Numbered from the stretch's first letter, positions 26,877-35,978 are shown. The stretch: 64,000 nt of DNA from Rhodospirillaceae bacterium UBA1479 (GCA_002325375.1 DCRZ01000006.1:558151-622150); one strand, 5' to 3'. Notes: generated from the sequence alone by a model not told the origin. Numbers and translations are program-made.

Positions 26877-27599
26877 TCAAAGATAGCCCATGTCGCGGAA
26901 CGAGGTATGGCCCGATTTGGCGATGATCAAATGGTCGTGCAGGACGATGCCCATGCTTTTCGCGGCCTCGGCGACCTGGCGGGTCATGTCGATGTCGGCC
27001 TGGGACGGCGTCGGGTCGCCGGACGGATGATTGTGCACCATGATCAGGGCGGCGGCCTGCAGTTCCAGGGCGCGCTTGACGACCTCGCGCGGGTACAGCG
27101 GCGTGTGGTCGATGGTGCCGCGCCATTGCACCTCGTCCTTGATCAGGACGTTCTTGCGGTTGAGGTAGAGAACCCGGAATTGTTCCCGGCCTTCGCGGCT
27201 CATGGCCGTGCGGCAATATTTCAACAATTTGTCCCAGTTGCCCAACACGGGCGCGGCCGCCAACTCGTCGCGGGCCAGGCGTTCGGCCGCCGCCGCCACG
27301 GTTTTCAGCGCGACGACCACCGCGTCGCCGGCCCCCGGCACCTGGCGGATCAGCGATGCTTCCGCCGTCACCACTCCGGCGAAGGACCCGAAGCGGTCCA
27401 GCAGGTCCTTGGCCAAGGGCTTGACGTCGCGCCGGGGCAGGGCCTGGAACAGCAGCAGTTCCAACAGTTCGTAATCGGCAAGCTGGTCGCCCCCGGTTTT
27501 GAGAAACCGGTCCTTCAGGCGTTGGCGATGGCCGTGGAAATGCGGGGTCTTGGCCGCGTCGGGGGCCGGGTCAGGCTGTTCGTCGTCGCCCGTCGCCAC
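26877..27599 (-). CDS. radC: RadC family JAB-domain protein
   Basis: Protein with an N-terminal helix-hairpin-helix part ([33 protein letters not shown]) and a C-terminal JAB1/MPN metalloprotease-like domain carrying the full zinc motif [14 protein letters not shown] (His189, His191, Asp202). The name radC is historical and a repair role is doubtful. I start at GTG 27599, 12 bases after the map stop and behind a G-rich stretch, giving 240 residues; the longer frame runs into map. Probably translationally linked to map. Confidence 0.9.
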   Translation of the reverse strand: MATGDDEQPDPAPDAAKTPHFHGHRQRLKDRFLKTGGDQLADYELLELLLFQALPRRDVKPLAKDLLDRFGSFAGVVTAEASLIRQVPGAGDAVVVALKTVAAAAERLARDELAAAPVLGNWDKLLKYCRTAMSREGREQFRVLYLNRKNVLIKDEVQWRGTIDHTPLYPREVVKRALELQAAALIMVHNHPSGDPTPSQADIDMTRQVAEAAKSMGIVLHDHLIIAKSGHTSFRDMGYL

Positions 27600-27613
27600 C
27601 GCCCCGCCCCGGA

Positions 27614-28435
27614 TCAGACCTTGTAGGGCGGCCGGTCCAGGCCTTTGGGCGACAGGGTGAAGACCTCGAACCCGTCCGCCGTCACGCCGATGGAATGCTC
27701 GAACTGGGCCGAGAGGGAGCGGTCCTTGGTCACGGCGGTCCAACCGTCGGCCAGGATCTTCACGTCGAACTTGCCGGCGTTGATCATCGGCTCGATGGTG
27801 AAGAACATGCCTTCATGCAGGACGTCGCCGTCGCCGGCGCGTCCGAAATGCATGATGTTCGGCGCGTCATGGAACACCTTGCCCAGGCCGTGGCCGCAGA
27901 AATCGCGGACGACGGAATAGCGCCGGGCTTCGGCATAGGTCTGGATCGCCTGGCCGATGTCGCCCAGGCGGGCCCCCGGGCGCACCATGTTGATGCCTTC
28001 CCACATGGCCTCGAAGGTGGTGTCGACCAGCTTTTCCGCCTTCACCTTTGGCTTGCCGACATGGAACATGCGCGACGTGTCGCCATGCCAGCCGTCGACG
28101 ATGGTGGTGACGTCGATGTTGATGCAGTCGCCGTCCTCCAGCACCTTGGCCCCGGGAATGCCGTGGCAGACCACATGGTTGACCGAGGTGCAGATGGATT
28201 TCGGGAAACCGCGGTAATTGAGCGGGGCCGCGATGGCGCCGTGATCGGCGATGAACTGGTGACAAAGCTCGTCCAGGCGCTCCGTCGTCACGCCCGGTTG
28301 AACATGGGGCGTGATCATATCGAGCGTTTCCGCCGCGAGACGGCCGGCCGCGCGCATGCCCGCGAAGCCCTCGGGCCCGTGGATCTTGATCTGACGGCCG
28401 TCACGGGACGGCACGGTTTTGACGATCTCTTTCAT
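27614..28435 (-). CDS. map: Methionine aminopeptidase, type I
   Basis: Removes the N-terminal Met from nascent proteins, using a dinuclear metal site. The 273-residue product has the pita-bread core: [23 protein letters not shown] with metal-binding Asp residues, [18 protein letters not shown] with the metal His, and [10 protein letters not shown] with the Glu. The N-terminal extension of about 20 residues before [21 protein letters not shown] is typical. It lies just upstream of radC on the same strand. Confidence 0.97.
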   Translation of the reverse strand: MKEIVKTVPSRDGRQIKIHGPEGFAGMRAAGRLAAETLDMITPHVQPGVTTERLDELCHQFIADHGAIAAPLNYRGFPKSICTSVNHVVCHGIPGAKVLEDGDCINIDVTTIVDGWHGDTSRMFHVGKPKVKAEKLVDTTFEAMWEGINMVRPGARLGDIGQAIQTYAEARRYSVVRDFCGHGLGKVFHDAPNIMHFGRAGDGDVLHEGMFFTIEPMINAGKFDVKILADGWTAVTKDRSLSAQFEHSIGVTADGFEVFTLSPKGLDRPPYKV

Positions 28436-28542
28436 GGCGTCTCAAATAAGCGGTAAATTCAAAAAGGCAACTCAGATGTCGTGTATCGCGACCGTTTTAT
28501 CAGACCTTACCCGCAGGCGCGACCAGTTCCGCGTGTGCACCC

Positions 28543-29250
28543 TTAGGGCGTGACCGGCACGGGATCGCTCAACGAAATGTCCGCGGGCGTGACGGTGCAG
28601 CGGTAGCACAGGACCTCGATCCCCTTCATGCGCGCCTCTTCCAGGCCGTCGGCGTAGGCCGGATCGATGTCGCCGGCGATCTCGAAGCGGTTGCCGTCCT
28701 CGCGCTGAACCAGATAGAGCATCACCGCGCGGTGGCCCTGGGCGACCATGTCGGCCAGTTCGACCAGGTGCTTGGCGCCCCGGGAGGTCACCCCGTCGGG
28801 AAATTCCAGCGGCCCGTCATCCAGGTTCCGGCGCATGGTGACGTTCTTGATCTCGACGTAGCACAGGCCCTTCTTAGGGTCTTCCAGCAGGATGTCGATG
28901 CGCGAATTCTGGCCGTATTTGACCTCGCGCCGCAGGGTCTCGTAGCCGGTCAGTTCGGGCACTTTCCCGGCCTCGATGGCGTCGGCGACGATGGCGTTGG
29001 GCAGGGCCGTGTTGATGCCGACCAGGGTCTCGCCGATGCGGATCAGCTCCCAGGTCCATTTCAGCTTGCGGTCCGGATTGGCGGCCGGGCTGATCCAGAC
29101 CTCGGCCCCCGGCTCGTTGACCGACAGCATGGATCCGGAATTGGCGCAATGGGCCGTGACGACGGTGCCGTCTTCCAGGGTCACGTCGGCCATGAAGCGC
29201 TTGTAGCGCTTGACCAGGGTGCCTTTGACGAGGGGGGCGTGAAACTTCAT
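28543..29250 (-). CDS. sfsA: SfsA family DNA-binding/nuclease-like protein
   Basis: Sugar fermentation stimulation protein A family, DNA-binding with a restriction-endonuclease-like fold and no firmly known cell role. The 235 residues from MKFHAPLVKGTLVKRYKRFMADV include the OB-fold start, DVTLEDGTVVTAHCANSGSM, the ESK-like core YVEIKNVTMRRN, and FPDGVTSRGAKHLVELADMVAQGHRAVMLYLVQR. The start at 29250 was chosen for the family's N-terminus. map lies downstream, 107 bases on. Confidence 0.94.
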   Translation of the reverse strand: MKFHAPLVKGTLVKRYKRFMADVTLEDGTVVTAHCANSGSMLSVNEPGAEVWISPAANPDRKLKWTWELIRIGETLVGINTALPNAIVADAIEAGKVPELTGYETLRREVKYGQNSRIDILLEDPKKGLCYVEIKNVTMRRNLDDGPLEFPDGVTSRGAKHLVELADMVAQGHRAVMLYLVQREDGNRFEIAGDIDPAYADGLEEARMKGIEVLCYRCTVTPADISLSDPVPVTP

Positions 29251-29309
29251 GGCCGGGAAGCTACTCCCCGCCCCCGGAAAATTCAACGCTTCGGGTTTGC
29301 TGCGGGCGG

Positions 29310-29987
29310 TTAATCCCGGATGCGGGCAATCGCCAGGCCGTCGTGGCCCTTGATCCCGACCTGTTGCAGGATCACTGCCTCAAGCCGGGGATTGCGCGCG
29401 ATCTGGCGGTTGAAGGCGGCCGCACCCAGGGCCGAGGGATCGTCGTCGTCCGGGTTCAGCACCTTGCCTTCGCGGATCACGTTGTCGGCCAGGATCAGCG
29501 CCCCGGGCCGGGCCAGCTTCAGGGCCCAGTCCAGGTAGCTTGGGAAATTGACCTTGTCGGCGTCCAGGAACACCAGGTCGAAGGGGGCAGCGCCCGCACC
29601 CTCCAGGGTCGGCAGGGTGTCCAGCGCCGGGCCGGTGACCACGGTGATCTCGGGGACCAGGCCGGCGGCGGCCACGTTGTCCCGCGCCACCCGGGCATGG
29701 TCCGGGTCCAGTTCCAGGGTGATCAGGCGGCCGTTCTCGGGCAAGGCCCGGGCCAGCCAGATGGTCGAGTATCCCGCCAGGGTGCCGATTTCCAGCACAT
29801 GCCGCGCGCCGACCAATTTGGCGAACAGGTAAAGCAGCTTACCCTGGTTGGCGGAAACCTGAATGTCCGGCAGGCCCGCCGCGCGGGCGCGTCCCTGCGC
29901 CGCCGAAAGAACCGCGTCCTCGGGCGCGAACAGGGCGTCGATGTAGTCATCGACCCGGGTGAACCTGTCGCCGGTCATCATATTCAT
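29310..29987 (-). CDS. SAM-dependent O-methyltransferase, family 3
   Basis: 225-residue enzyme of the catechol/caffeoyl-CoA O-methyltransferase group (PF01596). The SAM-binding motif VLEIGTLAGYSTIWLARALP, LITLELDPDHARVARDNVAAAG, and the metal-binding FDLVFLDADKVNFPSYLDWALKL and ILADNVIREGKVLNP are all present. Other Met codons two and three residues after the first are possible starts. The gene lies 59 bases upstream of sfsA on the same strand. Substrate unknown. Confidence 0.92.
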   Translation of the reverse strand: MNMMTGDRFTRVDDYIDALFAPEDAVLSAAQGRARAAGLPDIQVSANQGKLLYLFAKLVGARHVLEIGTLAGYSTIWLARALPENGRLITLELDPDHARVARDNVAAAGLVPEITVVTGPALDTLPTLEGAGAAPFDLVFLDADKVNFPSYLDWALKLARPGALILADNVIREGKVLNPDDDDPSALGAAAFNRQIARNPRLEAVILQQVGIKGHDGLAIARIRD

Positions 29988-30034
29988 GGCCGCAATGTAG
30001 CGACTTAGTGTTGCGTTCCGGTGACGGGGCGGCG

Positions 30035-30970
30035 CTAGTCCTTGGGCTGGGCCTTCTCGCCCAGACTGATTTCCTGCCCCCCCAGGGCTTCGGCCAGGCG
30101 TGTCTTGGCGCTGCCGGGGGCCAGGGGCTGCTGCTGCGTCGGGGCGGGGGCCCAGGCGGTCAGGGTCAAAATCCGGAAGGTTGCGGGAAAGCGGCCGTCG
30201 GCGTCGCGGTGGCGGTCCTCGTACATCGCCATGGCGCGGGCCAGCACGTCACGCCGGGCCAGGCCCGATTTGGCCTCGGCGACGGCGTTGCTTTCGCCCA
30301 TGGCGCGCAGGTCATACAGCAGTTTCATGGGCGTTTCGTAGCTGACGGTGACCTGATCGGCGTCGACCACGGGCAGGGAAAAGCCTGCACGCTGCAACAG
30401 GCCGCCAAGATCGCGGACGTCGGCGAAGGGCGATACGCGGGGGCTCAGGCCGCCGCAGATTTCGATCTCGGCCTCGGCCAGGCAGTCCCGCAGTTCGGCC
30501 AGCGTGCCGCCGCCCAGCATGGAGGCCAGGAACAGGCCGTCCGGTTTCAGCGCCCGGCGGATCTGCAGCAACGCCCCCGGCAGGTCGTTGACCCAATGCA
30601 GCGACAGGTTGGACAGGACGGCGTCGAAGGTGGCGTCGGCGAACGGCAGGAATTCCTCGTCCGCCGCGATGGTCGGCCTGCCGGACGCATTGGCGCGGCG
30701 CGCCATGGCGGGTGACAGGTCGGCCTGGATCAGGGTCTCGATCCCGCCGCGCCCCATGGTGCGGGGGCCGAATACCTGGCCGCCCATGTCGCCGCCGTGG
30801 CAGCCTAGGTCGAGGGCCAGGGGAAAGCGGTGGGTGATGTCGTCGAGGCGGTCGGCCAAGCGGTCGGCCGTTTCCTCGAACAGGAAGCCGTGGGCGTCGA
30901 GCAGGGGTGCTGCGCGGTCGCGGTGATGGCGCACCTTGGCGCGATTGAACACATGGATCGTTTCGGTCAT
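30035..30970 (-). CDS. NDUFAF5/BioC-like SAM-dependent methyltransferase
   Basis: 311 residues from MTETIHVFNRAKVRHHRDRAAP. The motif-I segment LALDLGCHGGDMGGQVFG and the LSNLSLHWVNDLPGALLQIRRALKPDGLFLASMLGGGTLAELR block match the alphaproteobacterial relatives of NDUFAF5, the complex I assembly hydroxylase/methyltransferase, rather than true BioC. A proline- and glutamine-rich C-terminal tail follows. It is divergent from comF with start codons only 9 bases apart. Neither start shows a Shine-Dalgarno sequence; an ATG at 30988 is an alternative that would overlap comF. Confidence 0.82.
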   Translation of the reverse strand: MTETIHVFNRAKVRHHRDRAAPLLDAHGFLFEETADRLADRLDDITHRFPLALDLGCHGGDMGGQVFGPRTMGRGGIETLIQADLSPAMARRANASGRPTIAADEEFLPFADATFDAVLSNLSLHWVNDLPGALLQIRRALKPDGLFLASMLGGGTLAELRDCLAEAEIEICGGLSPRVSPFADVRDLGGLLQRAGFSLPVVDADQVTVSYETPMKLLYDLRAMGESNAVAEAKSGLARRDVLARAMAMYEDRHRDADGRFPATFRILTLTAWAPAPTQQQPLAPGSAKTRLAEALGGQEISLGEKAQPKD

Positions 30971-30979
30971 CGTATCTGT

Positions 30980-31804
30980 ATGACACATCGTTCGCCCGGT
31001 ATAAACGGCGCCTTGGACGGCACCGGACCCGACGGCGGCGGCGCGCTCGCCGCCGGGCTGAGGTCGGCCGGGCGGCGGTTGCTGGACGTTATCCTGCCGC
31101 CCCATTGCCTGGCTTGCGGCGGGATGGTGGATGAGCCCGGCAGCCTGTGCCCGTCCTGCTGGGACACGGTGACGTTCCTGGGGCCGCCCGCCTGTGCGTG
31201 CTGCGGCACACCCTTTGAATATGATGCCGGGGAGGGGACGCTGTGCGCCGCCTGCATCCGCCGCCCGCCGGTCTATGAGCGGGCCCGCGCGGTGCTGGTC
31301 TATGACGACGCCAGCCGGAGCATGATCCTGGGTTTCAAGCACGGCGACCGCACCGAGGCCGCGCCCGCTTTCGGGCGCTGGCTGGCCCGCGCTGGGGCGG
31401 ACTTGCTCGCCGAGGCCGACATCATCGCCCCCGTGCCCCTGCATTGGACGCGGTTCTGGCGGCGGCGCTACAACCAGTCGGCCCTGCTGGCTCAGGCCGT
31501 GGCCCGTGGGGCGCTGACCGGTGGCCGGCATCTGCCGATGATACCGGATTTATTGGTCCGCCGCCGCCGCACGCCGTCCCAGGGCGGCCTGGGGGCGTCG
31601 GCGCGGGCGCGTAACGTGCGCGGCGCGTTCCGCCTGAAGCCTAAGTTCCAGGCACGGCTGCTGGGTGCCCGCGTGCTGCTGGTCGATGACGTGTTCACCA
31701 CGGGGGCGACGGTCGAGGCCTGTGCGCGGGTTCTGTTGCGTGCCGGTGCCGGGGCGGTCGACGTCCTGACCCTGGCCCGGGTCGCCCGTCCGCGCGCGGA
31801 ATAG
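30980..31804 (+). CDS. comF: ComF family phosphoribosyltransferase-like protein
   Basis: 274 residues. The N-terminal zinc-ribbon-like part has four C-x2-C pairs (LPPHCLACGG, LCPSCWD, CACCGTPF, LCAACIRR). The C-terminal phosphoribosyltransferase fold carries the PRPP loop VLLVDDVFTTGATVEACARVL. It also has HWTRFWRRRYNQSALLAQAVAR, typical of ComF/GntX. Related proteins act in DNA uptake, but the wide spread of comF in non-competent bacteria makes that role uncertain. The ATG at 30980 is nine bases from the divergent methyltransferase start. Followed by grxC and a nitrilase on the same strand. Confidence 0.93.
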   Translation: MTHRSPGINGALDGTGPDGGGALAAGLRSAGRRLLDVILPPHCLACGGMVDEPGSLCPSCWDTVTFLGPPACACCGTPFEYDAGEGTLCAACIRRPPVYERARAVLVYDDASRSMILGFKHGDRTEAAPAFGRWLARAGADLLAEADIIAPVPLHWTRFWRRRYNQSALLAQAVARGALTGGRHLPMIPDLLVRRRRTPSQGGLGASARARNVRGAFRLKPKFQARLLGARVLLVDDVFTTGATVEACARVLLRAGAGAVDVLTLARVARPRAE

Positions 31805-31889
31805 TGTGCAGCGGCATCTTTCCACCGACCGGCCCTGGCCTATATAAGGGAGGCGGAATGCCCCGCGATTGAGTCCAGGACCCGACAAC

Positions 31890-32153
31890 GTGACAAAGAA
31901 AATCGAAATCTATACCAGCCCCTTCTGCCCCTATTGCCATGCGGCCAAACGCCTGCTGACGGACAAGGGCGTGGCGTTCGAGGAAATCGACGTGATGATG
32001 GCACCCGCCAAGCGCAAGGAAATGTCGTCGCGGGCGGGTGGGGCCACCTCGGTTCCGCAGGTGTTCGTCGACGGCGACCATATCGGCGATTGCGACGGCA
32101 TCCATGCGCTCGACGCCAAGGGTGCCCTGGACGTCATCCTGGGCCTGGGATAA
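31890..32153 (+). CDS. grxC: Glutaredoxin 3, dithiol
   Basis: Glutathione-dependent disulfide reductase of 87 residues with the CPYC active site (Cys13, Cys16), followed by the conserved TSVPQVFVDGDHIGDCDGIHALDAKG glutathione site. Start is GTG at 31890, giving MTKKIEIYTSPF, with AGGA at 31877-31880. It lies between comF and a carbon-nitrogen hydrolase gene, an order I know from other alphaproteobacteria. Distinct from the monothiol grxD at 4006. Confidence 0.96.
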   Translation: MTKKIEIYTSPFCPYCHAAKRLLTDKGVAFEEIDVMMAPAKRKEMSSRAGGATSVPQVFVDGDHIGDCDGIHALDAKGALDVILGLG

Positions 32154-32162
32154 GGCCGGATC

Positions 32163-33005
32163 ATGAGCACGACCTTCACCGCCGCCCTGGTGCAGACCAA
32201 TTCAGGCGACGATCCCGCCGCCAACGGTGACATGATCGTCGCCCGGATCAAGGAAGCCGCTGGCTTGGGGGCGGACTTCGTGATGTTTCCCGAGGTCGTG
32301 ACCCTGGTCGAAACGGGGGCCAAGAACGTCGCCCCCAAGGTCACGTCTTTCGCGGCCGACCCCAACCTGCCCCGGTTCTGTGCCGCCGCCCGTGAGGCCG
32401 GCGTATGGGTGCTGATCGGCTCCATGGTGGTCGAACACGAAACCCTGGACCGTAAGTTCGCCAATCGCTCGGTGCTGATTTCCGACACGGGCGACATCGT
32501 CGCGACCTACGACAAGATCCACATGTTCGACGTCGATTTGGAAAACGGCGAAAGCTACCGGGAAAGCAAAAGCTACGAGCCCGGCACCCGCGCCGTCGTC
32601 GCCGACACACCCTGGGGCAAGCTGGGCCTGACCATCTGCTACGATATCCGATTCCCGCACCTTCACCGCAGCCTGGCCCAGGCGGGGGCGGTGATGATCG
32701 CCATCCCTGCGTCGTTCACCCGGCCCACGGGCCGGGCGCACTGGCATGTGTTGATGCGCGCCCGGGCGATCGAGACGGGATGCTTCGTCTTCGCCCCGGC
32801 GCAGACCGGCGAACACATGGACGGGCGCAAGACCTACGGGCATTCCCTGGTGGTCGACCCCTGGGGCGAGGTCATCGCCGACGGCGGTGAGGACACGGGC
32901 ATCGTGTTGGCCGAGATCGACCTGGCAGCGGTCGACAAGGCGCGGGCCAAAGTGCCGTCCCTGACCCATGACCGACCCTTCGACGGTGCCGGCACGCCCA
33001 ATTGA
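32163..33005 (+). CDS. Carbon-nitrogen hydrolase, Nit1/omega-amidase type
   Basis: 280-residue nitrilase-superfamily amidase with the full catalytic triad: Glu44 (MFPEVVTLVE), Lys118 (YDKIHMFDVDLENGESYRES) and Cys159 (LTICYDIRFPHLHR). The YDKIHMFDVD stretch is diagnostic of the Nit1 group, which repairs deaminated glutathione, and a role beside a glutaredoxin gene fits that. Omega-amidase activity on 2-oxoglutaramate is the main alternative. It starts nine bases after grxC, so the two are almost certainly co-transcribed. Confidence 0.92.
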   Translation: MSTTFTAALVQTNSGDDPAANGDMIVARIKEAAGLGADFVMFPEVVTLVETGAKNVAPKVTSFAADPNLPRFCAAAREAGVWVLIGSMVVEHETLDRKFANRSVLISDTGDIVATYDKIHMFDVDLENGESYRESKSYEPGTRAVVADTPWGKLGLTICYDIRFPHLHRSLAQAGAVMIAIPASFTRPTGRAHWHVLMRARAIETGCFVFAPAQTGEHMDGRKTYGHSLVVDPWGEVIADGGEDTGIVLAEIDLAAVDKARAKVPSLTHDRPFDGAGTPN

Positions 33006-33063
33006 GCCCATCACCGGCTTGAATAAAATTAGAATTGTTGCAGCGCGGCAACCATGGATCGGT

Positions 33064-33069
33064 TATACT
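33064..33069 (+). promoter_or_regulatory. Probable -10 element for the OmpA-like gene
   Basis: TATACT at 33064-33069 matches the -10 consensus closely and lies 44 bases upstream of the OmpA-like start. The region before it is AT-rich (33019-33040), but no good -35 is seen at 17 bases, so this is a tentative promoter. Confidence 0.4.
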
Positions 33070-33107
33070 GCCCATTAACGAACCCGACACACAATTGTAT
33101 GTTTAGG

Positions 33108-34175
33108 ATGACCGTGTACCAACTCAGGAAAATTCTCGCCGCCGGCGCCATCGCGCTCGCGGCTTTTGCCGTAACCGGAACCGCCCAGGCGCAGTCGTCC
33201 GGGCCGTATGTCTCTGGCGCGCTCGGGGTGACCCAGCCAAGCGACTGGGACATCACCGGCGGCACCGTCAACACGAAGCAGGAATCCGATCCGGGCTTCG
33301 CCGGCGCCATCGCGCTGGGCACGACGTTTTCCGACAACTGGCGGGCCGAGGGCGAGCTGTCCTACAGCAACGCCAACGTGGATTCGTTCTCCGGCACCAA
33401 TGGGTCGGGCGAAACCTCAATGTTCGGGCTGATGTTCAACGGCTTGTACGACTTCAAAACGAATTCCCGATGGACGCCTTATATCGGCGCCGGTATCGGT
33501 GCCGCGGTGATCAAAGCCAGCGACCTGTCGCCGGTCGGCGGCTCGCGCATCTCGAAAAGCGATCAGGTGTTCGCCTACCAGGGCATCGCCGGTGTGAACT
33601 ACAAGATCGACGATCAGCTGGGCCTGTTCACGGAATACCGCTATGTCGGCACTGCGGACCGCGACCTGCGGACCGATTCCGGCATCGCCGTGGAATCCGA
33701 TTCAGGCGAACACCGCATCATGGTCGGCCTGCGCTGGTCCTTCGGCGCGCCGAAGCCCATGCCGAAGCCCGAACCCCAGCCGGTCCCCGTTCAGGCCCCC
33801 GCGCCGAAGCCGATGGCCGCCCCGGCCCCGGCCCCGGAAGCACCGCGCAATTACCTGGTGTTCTTTGACTGGGACAAGGCCGATCTGACCGCCGACGCCC
33901 AGGCGATCATCAAGGCCGCCGCGACCAACGCCAAGACCATGACGGTGACCCGTATCGAAACCACGGGACACGCGGATAGGTCGGGCACGGATGCCTATAA
34001 CCTGCGTCTGTCCAAGCGTCGGGCCGAAGCGGTGATGGGCGAACTGGCCCGTTTGGGCATTCCCGCGCGCGAGATCGTCGTGCGTTGGAAGGGCGAGCGC
34101 GAACCCCTGGTGCAGACGCCGGATGGCGCGCGCGAGCCGCAGAACCGGCGCGTCGAGATCATTCTCAGCAAATAA
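33108..34175 (+). CDS. OmpA-like outer membrane protein with beta-barrel and peptidoglycan-binding domain
   Basis: 355 residues. A signal peptide (KILAAGAIALAAFAVTGTAQAQ) leads into a roughly 200-residue beta-barrel of Opa/Omp25 type with alternating aromatic strands (GPYVSGALGVTQPSDWDI, RWTPYIGAGIGAAVIK, LGLFTEYRYVGTADRDL). A proline-alanine hinge (PKPMPKPEPQPVPVQAPAPK) follows, then an OmpA C-terminal domain with TGHADRSGTDAYNLRLSKRRAEAV and EPQNRRVEI, which bind peptidoglycan. Start codons at 33099 (ATG) and 33114 (GTG) are alternatives. Likely abundant. Confidence 0.93.
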   Translation: MTVYQLRKILAAGAIALAAFAVTGTAQAQSSGPYVSGALGVTQPSDWDITGGTVNTKQESDPGFAGAIALGTTFSDNWRAEGELSYSNANVDSFSGTNGSGETSMFGLMFNGLYDFKTNSRWTPYIGAGIGAAVIKASDLSPVGGSRISKSDQVFAYQGIAGVNYKIDDQLGLFTEYRYVGTADRDLRTDSGIAVESDSGEHRIMVGLRWSFGAPKPMPKPEPQPVPVQAPAPKPMAAPAPAPEAPRNYLVFFDWDKADLTADAQAIIKAAATNAKTMTVTRIETTGHADRSGTDAYNLRLSKRRAEAVMGELARLGIPAREIVVRWKGEREPLVQTPDGAREPQNRRVEIILSK

Positions 34176-34196
34176 AAAAGCCGCCCGTTGGGCAGC
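34171..34196 (-). terminator. Terminator of the secreted hypothetical gene, overlapping the ompA-like stop
   Basis: On the minus strand GCTGCCC, loop AAC and GGGCGGC form a 7-bp stem with one G-U pair, followed by six T. It ends the gene at 34227 and overlaps the TAA of the convergent ompA-like gene. On the plus strand the stem has a C-A mismatch but could still act. Confidence 0.65.
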
Positions 34197-34226
34197 TTGG
34201 CGATGGGGTGGGCTTTTCGGCCTGCC

Positions 34227-34826
34227 TCAGTCGTCGAGGACGGGCTTCCCGGACTTGCCGGCGGCGGTATCCATGGCCGCCAGGGCTTGTGCGCTGGGCG
34301 GCGGCGTGGCCGACGCCATCATTGAGGTGGTCGTGGGCACCCCCTGGATATAGGCCAGAAGACTCTGGCGCGGCTGCGCCTGGGCTTCGCGGAACACGCG
34401 GGCCATGGTCTGGCAATAGGTCGGCTGCGTCAGGCGTTTCAACGACGCGCGATTTGCCAGGTGGGTGATGAAGCGGTTGAGTTCCCGTTCCGCCCCGGCG
34501 CGGTAGACACGCTGGAAAATGCCGCGCAGGGCGCGGCCTTCACGGACCAGTTCGTCCTGATGGCGGGTCACCACGGTATTGTATTGGGATTGCTGTTGGC
34601 AGCTCAGCGCGGCCACGGCCAGTTCGGCGCGGAACATGCGCATCTGAACGGCTTGGCTTTCGTCCGGACTTAGGCAGGTCGTGGGCAGGCGGACACCGGC
34701 AAAGTCGTCGGTGGGTGCGCAGGCGGCGTTCGCCGCCTGGGGGGCAAAGGCGACAACGGTCAGCGCGGCCACAGCAGCGGCGGCCATCAGATGTCGTTTC
34801 CACGATTTCGCTACGGATATTGCCAA
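34227..34826 (-). CDS. Secreted hypothetical protein with conserved-looking cysteines
   Basis: 199 residues, with a signal peptide (KSWKRHLMAAAAVAALTVVAFAPQAANA, cut probably before ACAPTDD). The mature part has five Cys (CAPTDD, TTCLSPDES, ALSCQQQSQ, TYCQTM) in a mainly helical pattern. I know of no assigned function. It ends in a low-complexity tail (TTTSMMASATPPPSAQALAAM). Probably periplasmic. It has its own terminator, and it is convergent with the OmpA-like gene, which could be an envelope partner by position only. Confidence 0.7.
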   Translation of the reverse strand: MAISVAKSWKRHLMAAAAVAALTVVAFAPQAANAACAPTDDFAGVRLPTTCLSPDESQAVQMRMFRAELAVAALSCQQQSQYNTVVTRHQDELVREGRALRGIFQRVYRAGAERELNRFITHLANRASLKRLTQPTYCQTMARVFREAQAQPRQSLLAYIQGVPTTTSMMASATPPPSAQALAAMDTAAGKSGKPVLDD

Positions 34827-34902
34827 GTCCCCGAAAACCCCTTTTTGGTCCCCAAAATTCCTTAATTGCCCCGATCATGCCATCAAGGAAGTTACCATGC
34901 AA

Positions 34903-34949
34903 CTAACGAACAACGCCGCCGCCCCGGAGGTCAATCCGGCGCGGCGGCG
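34903..34949 (-). terminator. Long-stem terminator of the TfdA-like gene
   Basis: A 15-bp stem with one mismatch: CGCCGCCGCCCCGGA (34914-34928) pairs with TCCGGCGCGGCGGCG (34935-34949) around a six-base loop. On the minus strand it is followed by the T-rich TTGTTCGTTAG, 24 bases beyond the dioxygenase stop. Confidence 0.75.
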
Positions 34950-34972
34950 CGCTTTGTCGGGAAATTGACGGG

Positions 34973-35863
34973 TTACGCGGTCTTCTGGGCGGCGTTTTCC
35001 ATGTAATCCGGGTCCATGACCGTGGCGCGGCGCATGTCGCGGCGGTAGGCATCCAGATCGTAGGGGCGGGCCCGGTGCATGGTGCAGCGGTTGTCCCAGA
35101 TCACCAGATCGCCGACCTGCCAGGTGAAGGTATGGACGAACTGCGGCTGGGTCGCGTGCTCCATCAGGTCGCGGATCAGCATGCGGCCCTCGGGCAGGGG
35201 CATGCCGACGATGTGCGAGGCATGGGACGCAAGATACAGCGCCTTGCGCCCGGTCGCGGGATGGACGCGGACCAGATCGTGCTGAACCGGCGGCAGGGCG
35301 GCGCGTTCCGCGTCGGAAAATTCGGTGAAACCCAATTGGGCACGCGAGGTGGCGATGCAGTGCTCGGCCACCATGCCCTCGATCCGGTCCTTCATCTTCT
35401 GCGGCAGGGCGTCATAGGCGGCGCGCATGTCGGCGAACTGGGTCTCGCCGCCTTCGGGCACCACCGTATGGGCGTGCAGCAGCGAATATTTCGCCGTCAC
35501 CTTTTTGAACGAGGCATCCGTGTGCCACAGCTGATTGGCCAGCCCGAACATGCGCCGGCGGTCGCCGCGGTCCATTTTCTCGTTGTTCTCGTTCAGGTTC
35601 GAGATATCGACCAGCTTGGGCCCAATACGATCCTTGAGCCCGGTTTTGAGCAGCCGGTTGTCGGCGTAAAGCGGCCCGAACCGTTCAGCGAAGGCGGCCT
35701 GCGCATCCTCGTCCAGGGTCGGCCCGTGGAAGATCAGCACGGCGTTGGCGTCGATGGCGGCCTGGATTTCGGCGAAGGTGTCGTCGCTGATGGGCTGGGA
35801 CAGGTCGATGTCCTGAACCTCGCCCACGAAGGAGGGATTCAACTGTTTAACGGTGACGGCCAT
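34973..35863 (-). CDS. TfdA/TauD-type Fe(II)/2-oxoglutarate-dependent dioxygenase
   Basis: 296 residues from MAVTVKQLNPSFVGEVQDIDLSQPI. Iron ligands His114-x-Asp116 (LWHTDASF) and His263 (CTMHRARPYD), with the 2-oxoglutarate Arg in MRRATV near the C-terminus. Sequence style (LWHTDASFKKVTAKYSLLHAHTVVPEGGETQFADMRAAYDALP) is that of the 2,4-D dioxygenase TfdA and taurine dioxygenase group. AAGGAG precedes the ATG; the longer frame lacks this. It is divergent from a LysR gene that probably controls it. Substrate unknown; no sulfonate transporter nearby. Confidence 0.88.
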   Translation of the reverse strand: MAVTVKQLNPSFVGEVQDIDLSQPISDDTFAEIQAAIDANAVLIFHGPTLDEDAQAAFAERFGPLYADNRLLKTGLKDRIGPKLVDISNLNENNEKMDRGDRRRMFGLANQLWHTDASFKKVTAKYSLLHAHTVVPEGGETQFADMRAAYDALPQKMKDRIEGMVAEHCIATSRAQLGFTEFSDAERAALPPVQHDLVRVHPATGRKALYLASHASHIVGMPLPEGRMLIRDLMEHATQPQFVHTFTWQVGDLVIWDNRCTMHRARPYDLDAYRRDMRRATVMDPDYMENAAQKTA

Positions 35864-35978
35864 GGCGGGCTCCTTGGATCGGCGGTTTCCTCTGCGCCGT
35901 GCCCGTCTGTGCGGGATCGGCGATGAAACCGATTTGACAGCGGTCATTGGATAATGTCGAATTCAAAATATTAGCCAT

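Noticed and set aside
24474..27626. A plus-strand open frame of more than 1000 codons crossing DUF2062, the channel and radC genes
   Set aside because: It is antisense or out of frame to well-supported genes and has the arginine/glycine/histidine-rich make-up of a GC-driven artefact.
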